The notes beneath the pieces are model-generated. The model was not told the origin of the DNA. It ran no database searches and saw nothing but the letters and a program-made list of their open reading frames with translations. The position numbers were made by a program, and so were the translations under genes. DNA of 10,944 nucleotides, from NCBI GenBank assembly GCA_003534085.1, contig DQBY01000015.1:1-10944 (forward strand), given 5' to 3'. Shown piece by piece: positions 5,578 through 10,944 of the stretch (positions are counted from its first letter, which is position 1; every line of letters starts with the position of its first letter). This DNA is from Candidatus Moraniibacteriota bacterium (GTDB taxonomy: Bacteria; Patescibacteriota; Minisyncoccia; Moranbacterales; UBA2206).

Positions 5578-6098
5578 TTATCATCAATGTCCTCCTCCTT
5601 TTGTTTACTATTGTGTTTGTGAAACGCATATCCTGCGCCAGCTGCGGCGGCAATCAATCCGGCTAAAAGACCGAGCTTCCAGGATTTTGATCCCAGCGCT
5701 TTTTTATTTGCAATGTGCGCTTCTTCTATTGCGACAGTTGCCTTTTTCTCATCGCCCTTTTTCCAACTCAGATGTTTTTTAATCGCATCACCGATTTTAT
5801 TCAGTGATGTTGTGTCCAACACAAAAGAACGGTTGCTTGCTGATTCTTGCATCCTCTGCTCGACTTCGATGCGCAAAAAATCTGCCAAGATGCCACGCAA
5901 AAATGCATTGCTGCTTTCCCCGGCCTTATCCAATAACTTTTTTATGGATGCGTATAATGTAAGGCGTTCCCCGGGCTTTCTCGGTTCAGCTGCACATAGG
6001 ACGCAATAATTGCGCATCATTTTGTGGAGTAATGACATCTCGTGTGTGATTAGATCTGAATTGAAGCTTTTTTTCTGAAAATCTTTTTGTGAAATCAA
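5571..6098 (-). CDS. Hypothetical tail-anchored membrane protein, 175 aa, TTG start
   Basis: Not recognised as a family. Residues 1-125 are soluble and helical, with a CVLC pair at 32-35. Residues 141-159 (KLGLLAGLIAAAAGAGYAF) are a single membrane span, and the tail is charged (HKHNSKQKEEDIDDKK). The protein should therefore sit in the membrane by its C-terminus with the body in the cytoplasm. The start is TTG at 6098, chosen because AAAGGAGGT (6106-6114), the best ribosome site in the window, lies 7 bases upstream. A promoter at 6170-6199 precedes it. It is adjacent to and co-oriented with the Wzy-like gene, but its own promoter argues for separate transcription. Confidence 0.7.
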   Translation of the reverse strand: MISQKDFQKKSFNSDLITHEMSLLHKMMRNYCVLCAAEPRKPGERLTLYASIKKLLDKAGESSNAFLRGILADFLRIEVEQRMQESASNRSFVLDTTSLNKIGDAIKKHLSWKKGDEKKATVAIEEAHIANKKALGSKSWKLGLLAGLIAAAAGAGYAFHKHNSKQKEEDIDDKK

Positions 6099-6136
6099 AG
6101 AACTTACCTCCTTTGCTTAAATTTTGGTGCTTATAG

Positions 6137-6199
6137 AAGTATATACTTAGCTGCAAAGAATGCAATACTTATATAAACACAAAATCTATTATTTGTCAA
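6137..6199 (-). promoter_or_regulatory. Promoter and palindrome for the 175-aa gene
   Basis: On the minus strand TTGACA (6194-6199), 18-base spacer, TATATA (6170-6175). The -35 lies within the last codons of the Wzy-like gene. A 12-bp palindrome AAGTATATACTT (6137-6148) lies in the leader and shares its half-motif with the inverted repeat at 4422-4465. Confidence 0.55.
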
Positions 6200-8204
6200 T
6201 AGAACCGTTTGCTACTCTTGCCAGCAGTCCGGCTACTAACCATAACAGTATCTGTCCCTGCTGGATATCCCAAAGGTAATGATCAAACATCATGATAAAT
6301 AGAAGGCCCAATAAGATTCCTTGAAAAACCCTGGTTACTTCTGATTGTTTCACGCCCGCCTGGGACGAAATTGTGTCAGGGTTTCCTTTAATAAAAGCAT
6401 TATTTATATCGGGTGTTTCACGTGGAACATTTTTCTGTCGCATTTCGGATAGGTGGAACAATTTCCATAAAAACCATAAAAATACAAACAAACCAATTAT
6501 ACCAAGCTCACTCCAGATCAATAAAAACACGTTATGCACAGGTTGGTACTGCCACGGCAGTAGGATAACTTGTGAATAAGACTGCATTGAAGGTACGAAT
6601 TGTCCCATACCTACGCCCAAAATTGGATTATCCATAATTGTTCCACGTGAAACATTCAAATAGATCAGGCGTTCGCGTAATGAACTAAGGAATAAGGAAT
6701 CAAAATCGGGTTTCAGATTAATAATCAGGGCAACTATGATAGCGAAAACAAGCAACACCCTTCGGTTTATTGTTCCACGGCTGAATGGGGTTACCAAGCT
6801 CAATTGTTCCACGTCAGGGTCAGCCTTGGACTCGGGAACTTTTTTTGCAGAGTTGTTCCACGAATTTTTTATCAATTGTTCCACGTGGAACAAACCCGCT
6901 TTTATGGAAAACTTCTTAAAAAAGAAAACTACTTTATTGGAAATTGCCTGTGGAACACTCTCGATGAATTGTTCCGGTTGTGAAACATCCATCTGTTTGG
7001 CTGATTTGAATGTTCCACGTGAAACAATATAGATCATTGCGATGAGCAGCCCGAGCATCGCAGACTTGGAAAAAGTCAAAAATAAGGCTATATACTGCGG
7101 AATCAAAAACCTCGAGGTTTTTGAGATGCGGAATGTTCCACGTGGAACATTCAGGGTTGATCTGATTTGTTTCACAAGATTTATATAAATGCAACGCGTT
7201 TTGTTCCACGGCGCAAAAAGGTGTTTTTTTGATGACAACTGACCGAGCGTTGTACATTGGGAAAAATGTTCCACGTGGAACAAGTTAGAAAAAAGAGATT
7301 TCCTTTTTTGAAATTTGTTCCACAGATTTTTTAAAAATTGTTTCACACAAGCAGGATTGTTCCACGTGGAACATTTTACAGAAATATTGTGAAACATTTT
7401 TGAACCCGGTTGTTCCACGTGGAACAATTTCTCGCCTGTGGAACAAAAAAGAAAATTACTTTTTTTAGCGGTTGCGTGGAACAATTTTGGATATGCCCAG
7501 GTTAAAATTATTGAAAATAGCAAAAACCCGCCCAGGACGTTCGGATGCGGGAATAGTCCATATGCCCTGATCCATTTATCCCCATTTAGAGCCAATTTTG
7601 CCACTCCTGGCAGGTCTTGGGATAGCGCGCTCTCCCAGAGCCAGCTTAGGCCTAGGGATTTTTGGATTGAAAATTGCAAAATCGCAATCAGGGAGTGCGC
7701 GACTCCTAAAAAAACGGTTATCTTAGCCAAATTTCGGAAGAATGTTCCACGTGGAACATGAGTTATGTAAAAATACAGAAAAATGAGTTCCAGCAGCTTC
7801 ACTATTTTAAAAACCTCGAGGTTTTTGAGCGTGGCTCCGTTAAGCGAAGAAATGACTAAAAAGGCTATTCCGAGGAGTGTTCCATATGAAACAATTGTTC
7901 CACGTGAAACAATTTTTCGAAAGGAAAAAATATTATGTATTGTCCGTGGAACAGGGGCAGTCTTATTTGACAATAAGTATAATTTATTGTATAATAAAAA
8001 CAAAAGCCAACTACTGATGGTTAAAAAAAGAAAAATATCGCTTAAATAAAGGTATATGCTTGTATATTCATTGAAATTGCCCTGGATCGGGTAAAAAAAC
8101 AGAACTTTGCGTATTGAGAGTGGGAAGGTGATCAGGAACGCATAAAAAAACCAAATATCCGGCCGGCTCTTGAAATTATTCCAATGTTTCACGATCTGTT
8201 GCAT
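6189..8204 (-). CDS. O-antigen ligase / Wzy polymerase family membrane protein carrying an embedded parS array
   Basis: 671 residues with many hydrophobic spans. Typical landmarks of the Wzy_C (PF04932) family are RAYGLFPHPNVLGG (213-226), the helix IALFLTFSKSAMLGLLIAM (372-390), DNPILGVGMGQF (525-536) and HNVFLLIWSELGIIG (557-571). Family members join glycan chains at the outer face of the cytoplasmic membrane. Homologues are usually around 400-500 residues; the extra length lies in hydrophilic stretches at about 241-367 and 396-480. These stretches are rich in FHVEQ, VPRGT and STWN peptides, which are translations of a 16-base DNA palindrome in different frames. The frame has no stop despite these insertions. 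ATG 8204 has no clear Shine-Dalgarno. The enzyme may still work because the conserved spans are intact. Sister genes of the glycan pathway are not in the window. Confidence 0.8.
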   Translation of the reverse strand: MQQIVKHWNNFKSRPDIWFFYAFLITFPLSIRKVLFFYPIQGNFNEYTSIYLYLSDIFLFLTISSWLLFLLYNKLYLLSNKTAPVPRTIHNIFSFRKIVSRGTIVSYGTLLGIAFLVISSLNGATLKNLEVFKIVKLLELIFLYFYITHVPRGTFFRNLAKITVFLGVAHSLIAILQFSIQKSLGLSWLWESALSQDLPGVAKLALNGDKWIRAYGLFPHPNVLGGFLLFSIILTWAYPKLFHATAKKSNFLFCSTGEKLFHVEQPGSKMFHNISVKCSTWNNPACVKQFLKNLWNKFQKRKSLFSNLFHVEHFSQCTTLGQLSSKKHLFAPWNKTRCIYINLVKQIRSTLNVPRGTFRISKTSRFLIPQYIALFLTFSKSAMLGLLIAMIYIVSRGTFKSAKQMDVSQPEQFIESVPQAISNKVVFFFKKFSIKAGLFHVEQLIKNSWNNSAKKVPESKADPDVEQLSLVTPFSRGTINRRVLLVFAIIVALIINLKPDFDSLFLSSLRERLIYLNVSRGTIMDNPILGVGMGQFVPSMQSYSQVILLPWQYQPVHNVFLLIWSELGIIGLFVFLWFLWKLFHLSEMRQKNVPRETPDINNAFIKGNPDTISSQAGVKQSEVTRVFQGILLGLLFIMMFDHYLWDIQQGQILLWLVAGLLARVANGSIDK
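7105..7122. repeat. 18-bp palindrome AAAAACCTCGAGGTTTTT, copy 1
   Basis: Perfect palindrome inside the Wzy-like gene, 11 bases from the parS site at 7134. The shared block extends to GAG on the right side (to 7125). Read in the gene as KTSRF. Confidence 0.75.
7809..7826. repeat. 18-bp palindrome AAAAACCTCGAGGTTTTT, copy 2
   Basis: Identical 18 bases (again followed by GAG) 704 bases from copy 1, between the parS sites at 7743 and 7878. Here it is read in another frame, as KNLEVF, so identity is at the DNA level. Confidence 0.75.
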
Positions 8205-8399
8205 ATGCTTAATTATTGCACCTAAGCGCGTTTATTGCCAGCAATCCGCATGATTCTGACACTAGGAGCAGTTTTTAAGTCTTTCAAAGAATCGGAAGCC
8301 ATTAGAAATTTTTAAGAATAAGACGCATTACTGATTGTATAGCAAGTATCCGGAAAGGCGCTGTTCTTTGACAAATTTGCAAAATAGGAGAGGTGAAAA

Positions 8400-9284
8400 A
8401 TGAAAGCAATTAGAGTGTTGGTTATTCTAATAGTCTTGTGGCTCTGCCTGGGTATTTTTATTGAAGCTCCCAATGCCAATCAATCCGGAAATTCGGAGCG
8501 AGAGACGCATCATCTTGGCGTTAACGGAGGCAAAGACGTTCAAAAATGGAAAACAGGAGGCGGAAAAGAAGAATCCATCGAAGAATCTCTTCGAAAACTC
8601 AGTGAGGTGACAGAAGAATTAAAAAAATTCAATGAATCATTTTCAGCCGATGCGGGGCATGTCCAGCCGGAAATTGTCGAGAATGGAAAAAAACCAACAA
8701 GAGAAAAGTCTGAAAAAAATAATTTGGATCCGGAAACAAATTATCAAAAAGGAGACAGTCTTGTAAAGGCAGCATCTTCATTTTCTCCGAACAAGGACAC
8801 ATTGCTGACTGTTGCGGTGCTAGGGCTTCTGTGTTTGAGCACTATCGTGATGGCAATTATTCGCCCCAAGCTGGAGCCGTATTATATCGAAGGCGTAAAC
8901 CGGATCGGTTTTAAGCTGGATCAAATTGCAAGATCGGCAGCAGCAGTATTTCAAGAAAAAAAAGAGGTTTTGTTAGCGGGAGATGAAAAGCCGACCGAAC
9001 ATGTCGAGAGGCGGATCGAAAAGGAAAAATCAGAAAAAAAATTGAAGTGTTTACAGGATGAGCCCATTCTTTTTTTCCCTTGGCCCGAGGACATGCAGCT
9101 AGAAGAATCGAAAAGGTTTTTGAGAAAGAACAGGGTGATCGGAAAAATGAAGAAATTAGCTTTTTATGTAGTGATAATTCCTATGTTATCCGTTTTATTG
9201 ACCATGCTTGTCTTGTCTGTCGGAGAGTCCATGAAGTCAAAAAAAGGCTTTGGGAAATCAATCAATAGGAGCGCGTCTAAATAG
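8400..9284 (+). CDS. Hypothetical membrane protein with signal-anchor and two further spans, 294 aa
   Basis: Not recognised. Residues 5-22 form a signal peptide or anchor, with APNA at 23-26 as a possible cleavage site. Residues 27-130 are hydrophilic, with a charged helical stretch at 56-80 that may coil. Spans follow at about 135-154 and 253-274, with a Lys/Glu-rich segment between (185-220). The short tail is basic (KSKKGFGKSINR). If the N-terminal segment is an anchor, the 27-130 region would be outside the cytoplasm and 156-252 inside. ATG 8400 follows AGGAGAGGTG (8386-8395), a good ribosome site. The gene is divergent from the Wzy-like gene across a 195-base gap and ends in an intrinsic terminator. 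A role in the cell envelope is the most that can be inferred. Confidence 0.75.
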   Translation: MKAIRVLVILIVLWLCLGIFIEAPNANQSGNSERETHHLGVNGGKDVQKWKTGGGKEESIEESLRKLSEVTEELKKFNESFSADAGHVQPEIVENGKKPTREKSEKNNLDPETNYQKGDSLVKAASSFSPNKDTLLTVAVLGLLCLSTIVMAIIRPKLEPYYIEGVNRIGFKLDQIARSAAAVFQEKKEVLLAGDEKPTEHVERRIEKEKSEKKLKCLQDEPILFFPWPEDMQLEESKRFLRKNRVIGKMKKLAFYVVIIPMLSVLLTMLVLSVGESMKSKKGFGKSINRSASK

Positions 9285-9301
9285 CCGCGCTTCCTTTTTT
9301 T
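9268..9301 (+). terminator. Intrinsic terminator overlapping the stop codon
   Basis: AGCGCG (9270-9275) pairs with CGCGCT (9286-9291) and is followed by TTCC and seven T (9295-9301). It ends the 8400-9284 gene and insulates the tRNA promoter. Confidence 0.85.
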
Positions 9302-9319
9302 GTTTTGAAAAAAATTGGT

Positions 9320-9348
9320 TTGACTAACTTATTTTATTTTAATATGAT
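9320..9348 (+). promoter_or_regulatory. Sigma70-type promoter for the tRNA-Ala locus
   Basis: TTGACT (9320-9325), 17-base spacer, TATGAT (9343-9348). Initiation would fall near 9355, about 12 bases before the first tRNA-like sequence. The downstream hydrolase gene could be read from the same promoter. Confidence 0.75.
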
Positions 9349-9366
9349 AAAATTTAGTTAAAGCTT

Positions 9367-9404
9367 GGGCCATTAGCTCATTTGGTAGAGCGCTTCCATG
9401 GCAT
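9367..9404 (+). pseudogene. 5' half of a tRNA-Ala(GGC)
   Basis: GGGCCAT acceptor strand, D stem GCTC/GAGC (9376-9379/9388-9391) with a TTTGGTA-type loop, anticodon stem strand CTTCC and loop ATGGCAT with GGC at 9400-9402. Then the tRNA sequence stops. It is followed by GCCTGCCCGCCGGAAT (9405-9420), which lacks the expected GGAAG strand except for GGAA, and then by a complete tRNA. Confidence 0.75.
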
Positions 9405-9420
9405 GCCTGCCCGCCGGAAT

Positions 9421-9493
9421 GGGCTGTTAGCTTAGTTGGTAAAGCGTCTCCATGGCATGGAGAAGACCACCGGTTCGAGTCCGGTACAGTCCA
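9421..9493 (+). tRNA. tRNA-Ala(GGC)
   Basis: Complete cloverleaf. Acceptor GGGCTGT/ACAGTCC (one G-U), D stem GCTT/AAGC, anticodon stem TCTCC/GGAGA with loop ATGGCAT and anticodon GGC at 9454-9456, five-base variable loop, T stem ACCGG/CCGGT with loop TTCGAGT, discriminator A at 9493. The encoded 3' end continues CA, not CCA, so CCA must be added enzymatically. It lies between two halves of another tRNA. Confidence 0.9.
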
Positions 9494-9516
9494 CATAATG
9501 AAGGAGGGGATGAGGC

Positions 9517-9544
9517 TGGAGTTCGATTCTCCATAGGTCCACCA
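9517..9544 (+). pseudogene. 3' half of a tRNA with encoded CCA
   Basis: T arm TGGAG-TTCGATT-CTCCA (9517-9533), then TAGGTCC, discriminator A and encoded CCA (9542-9544). GGTCC can pair with GGGCC at 9367, but the next two acceptor pairs fail. It therefore looks like the 3' part of the broken tRNA-Ala whose 5' half is at 9367-9404. The hydrolase start codon is only 8 bases further on. Confidence 0.65.
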
Positions 9545-9552
9545 AAAATTAT

Positions 9553-10101
9553 ATGAGCGAGAAAATTATTTTTATTCCCGGATGGATGAAGTCAGTTGCA
9601 TTTTACGGAAATTATGCCGGGCCTGACATCTGGCAGTCGCGGGAAAAAAAGCAAGATGTTTCAGTCGCAAGCTGCATAATCGCCCACAGCGCCGGATGCA
9701 ATTATCTTTTGGCGCAAGATGAATTTGCGCGCGCGGGAAAAATTATTTTGATAAACCCTCTTTTGCCTAAAAGAAATTCCTTCGTGTGGATGTGCAGGTG
9801 GCTGAGATATGCGCTCTCAGGCGCGATGACATATGATAGGATGAATCCGCTTTGGAATTTTCCGTACGCGTTTTATAAATTCTTCAAAGTGAATGATGTC
9901 GATCCTTTAGAGATGATTGAAAAAATCGGAAAAGATAAAATAACAGTTGTGCGCGGAATTCAGGATCATTTTTTTTGTGATAATTATTCAGTAAAGATGC
10001 TGCAAGAAAAAAATATCAATTTAGTGGAAGTTGAGAATCTCGGGCATGAGTGGGATGAAAAATATGATGATTTGGTGAAGAAAATTATTGAAAAGAAATA
10101 G
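9553..10101 (+). CDS. Small alpha/beta-fold serine hydrolase (RBBP9/YdeN-like)
   Basis: 182 residues, the length of the RBBP9/YdeN group of small alpha/beta hydrolases. The opening strand is KIIFIPGWMKS. The nucleophile elbow is AHSAGCN with Ser46. The acid is probably Asp138 (RGIQDHFF), and the base is His165 in LGHEWDEKY. The family hydrolyses small esters or thioesters; substrates are mostly unknown. Compared with typical members the segment between the first strand and the elbow is short (about 30 residues), so a helix may be missing. No signal peptide, so cytoplasmic. No ribosome site precedes ATG 9553, which follows the tRNA fragment by 8 bases, suggesting read-through from the tRNA promoter. 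Confidence 0.75.
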   Translation: MSEKIIFIPGWMKSVAFYGNYAGPDIWQSREKKQDVSVASCIIAHSAGCNYLLAQDEFARAGKIILINPLLPKRNSFVWMCRWLRYALSGAMTYDRMNPLWNFPYAFYKFFKVNDVDPLEMIEKIGKDKITVVRGIQDHFFCDNYSVKMLQEKNINLVEVENLGHEWDEKYDDLVKKIIEKK

Positions 10102-10114
10102 CGTTTTCGTTCCT

Positions 10115-10143
10115 TTGACTTACATAGCTCTTTCTTATAGTAT
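10115..10143 (+). promoter_or_regulatory. Promoter for a leaderless transcript
   Basis: TTGACT (10115-10120), 17-base spacer, TAGTAT (10138-10143). The predicted start falls at or next to ATG 10150, and no Shine-Dalgarno exists, so the following gene is probably translated from a leaderless mRNA. Confidence 0.5.
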
Positions 10144-10149
10144 CTGTAT

Positions 10150-10779
10150 ATGAGAGGAAAGCCCATAACAAATAAAGAGATAGGAATAATTGGACAGCTT
10201 AGGAAAACCGGCCATAGTTTGCCTGAAATTTGCAAAATTGTAGGCCGTAGGAATTCAACGGTCCATAGATACGCTAAAGAAATTGTTGTATTGCCGAAGT
10301 ATGTTGATATTTTGAGAGAGAAGCAAGGGGGGAGCAAAAAAAGAGCAGAAAAGTGTTGGGGGGAAGCGAAGATCAAAGCAAAAAATTTATTAAAAAATAT
10401 TACCGAAAGAGATAAGCTTTTGATTTTGGCTGCCCTGTATTGGGGAGAAGGAACAAAAAAGGAGCTTAATATCATAAATAGCGACCCGATCCTTGTTAAA
10501 GTTTTTATTTCCTGTCTGAAAGAAATCGGCGTTAAAGAGAAAGATTTTCGAATTTCTTTGAGAGTTTATAGTGATATCAATATAAAAAGTGCAAAAAAAT
10601 ATTGGGCGAAAGTTTGTAACGTTGATATGGAGCAAATTCTGAATGTTAATATTTTAAGCGGGAAAAAAATCGGAAAATTGCCATATGGGATGTGCCGGAT
10701 CAGGGTGTCTCAAAGCGGAAAATCTTTCAAGTTAATAATGAGCCTGATCGAGTTTATTAAAATGGAAACGATAAATTAG
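10150..10779 (+). CDS. HTH plus LAGLIDADG-like (homing-endonuclease-type) protein
   Basis: 209 residues. Residues 6-45 make a resolvase/Hin-like helix-turn-helix (TNKEIGIIGQLRKTGHSLPEICKIVGRRNSTVHRYAKEI). Residues 46-85 are a basic linker. From about 88 the block LLILAALYWGEGTK, then NSDPILVKVFISCLKEIGV, resembles the single-motif LAGLIDADG-like domain seen in small proteins of Patescibacteria and actinobacteria. WGEG would occupy the helix end where homing endonucleases carry the metal-binding acid. The remainder (YWAKVCNVD ... YGMCRIRVSQSGKSF) fits the beta-sheet DNA-binding saddle. It could cleave DNA or act only as a DNA-binding regulator; one acidic residue alone does not prove nuclease activity. 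It ends 5 bases before tRNA-Arg, a common target neighbourhood for mobile elements. Confidence 0.6.
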   Translation: MRGKPITNKEIGIIGQLRKTGHSLPEICKIVGRRNSTVHRYAKEIVVLPKYVDILREKQGGSKKRAEKCWGEAKIKAKNLLKNITERDKLLILAALYWGEGTKKELNIINSDPILVKVFISCLKEIGVKEKDFRISLRVYSDINIKSAKKYWAKVCNVDMEQILNVNILSGKKIGKLPYGMCRIRVSQSGKSFKLIMSLIEFIKMETIN

Positions 10780-10784
10780 TGATT

Positions 10785-10859
10785 GTCCTCGTAGTTCAAT
10801 GGATAGAACAGTAGCGTCCTAAGCTATTGATGTAGGTTCGATTCCTGCCGAGGACACCA
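10785..10859 (+). tRNA. tRNA-Arg(CCT)
   Basis: Acceptor GTCCTCG/CGAGGAC, D stem GTTC/GAAC, anticodon stem GTAGC/GCTAT with loop GTCCTAA and anticodon CCT at 10818-10820, T stem GTAGG/CCTGC with loop TTCGATT, discriminator A at 10856 and encoded CCA at 10857-10859. It reads AGG codons. The 85 bases after it, to the window end, show no gene or hairpin I can support. Confidence 0.92.
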
Positions 10860-10944
10860 AAATCAAACTTTCCGAAATTTTTTCCAAGAAAACTTTTGAA
10901 AAGAGTTTCCGCTCCGCCTCGCTTTCCGCCCGCAAACTTTGAAG

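Larger units (their letters stand above)
6414..8200. repeat. parS: parS-like centromere array: ten 16-bp sites, one variant and about fifteen half-sites
   Basis: Sites matching TGTTYCACGTGRAACA start at 6414, 6639, 6877, 7011, 7134, 7267, 7358, 7411, 7743 and 7896 (each 16 bases). Those at 6414, 6639, 7011 and 7896 are TGTTCCACGTGAAACA on one strand, identical to the Bacillus-type parS; the other six are the fully symmetric TGTTCCACGTGGAACA. A variant with centre CATATG lies at 7878-7893. Half-sites (TGTTYCAC or GTGRAACA) lie near 6453, 6771, 6805, 6854, 6950, 6980, 7168, 7202, 7316, 7339, 7389, 7438, 7476, 7946 and 8185. Known role of parS: ParB (Spo0J) loads here, spreads, and recruits SMC/ParA for chromosome segregation. 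No ParB is encoded in the window, so function is inferred from site identity. Elsewhere in the window I saw only one half-site (3510-3517). Confidence 0.85.

Noticed and set aside
6736..7761. Plus-strand and second minus-frame reading frames of about 100 codons with NVPRGT, CSTWN and similar peptides
   Set aside because: They are shadows of the 671-residue gene; the symmetric form of the palindrome has no stop in any frame, so it keeps spurious frames open.
6414..7911. CRISPR array
   Set aside because: Repeats are 16-bp palindromes at irregular distances (centres 18 to 332 bases apart), lie in a coding frame and have no uniform spacers or cas genes.
8368..8373. TTGACA before the 8400 gene as a promoter -35
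   Set aside because: A -10 at the right distance would fall in the ribosome binding site and no TATAAT-like sequence is there.
9367..9544. tRNA with a self-splicing intron
   Set aside because: The insert contains a complete tRNA and no intron core, and the outer acceptor stem fails at two of seven pairs.

Overview
The window looks like accessory and intergenic-rich chromosome of an ultra-small bacterium of the Candidate Phyla Radiation (Patescibacteria, Parcubacteria-like). This is inferred from low GC, a TrmB-family regulator, a four-helix-bundle suffix protein, a solitary compact DUF87/TraG-like ATPase, an HTH plus LAGLIDADG-like protein, and many short dispersed palindromes. Several genes end in TGA, so UGA is a normal stop. 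No 16S or ribosomal protein gene is present, so the placement is tentative.

Layout. 1-900: the end of a four-helix-bundle protein, a decayed AbiEi-type antitoxin fragment and a cluster of 17-bp palindromic repeats. 929-1795: an APH-family phosphotransferase, separated by a bidirectional terminator from a minus-strand mini-ATPase (1845-2654). 2700-4330: a minus-strand unit of three small genes (unknown 162-aa protein, zinc ribbon, single-domain response regulator) driven by a consensus sigma70 promoter. A three-copy composite hairpin lies in each intergenic gap. 4399-5489: a mirror-image consensus promoter drives a ~330-nt structured leader and then a TrmB-like regulator. 5571-6098: a minus-strand tail-anchored protein with a TTG start.

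6189-8204: a minus-strand O-antigen ligase/Wzy-family membrane protein whose reading frame carries ten 16-bp sites matching the chromosomal centromere sequence parS (TGTTYCACGTGRAACA). There is also one CATATG variant and about fifteen half-sites, all within roughly 1.8 kb. The sites are read in all three codon phases and sit in hydrophilic insertions and loops of the membrane protein. The DNA sequence, rather than the protein, is therefore what is conserved. This is the most striking element of the window: a dense ParB-binding array (candidate centromere) hidden inside a surface-polysaccharide gene.

8400-10944: a three-TM protein of unknown role, a promoter and a tRNA-Ala(GGC) nested between the 5' and 3' halves of a broken tRNA-Ala. 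A small serine hydrolase, a probable leaderless HTH/LAGLIDADG-like protein and tRNA-Arg(CCT) follow. The last 85 bases hold no gene I can support.

How the parts work together: the divergent pair at 4300-4427 probably co-regulates the response-regulator cluster and the TrmB gene. The rest looks like independent single-gene units separated by hairpin terminators. No ParB, ParA, SMC or DnaA gene lies in the window, so the centromere reading rests on site identity alone.
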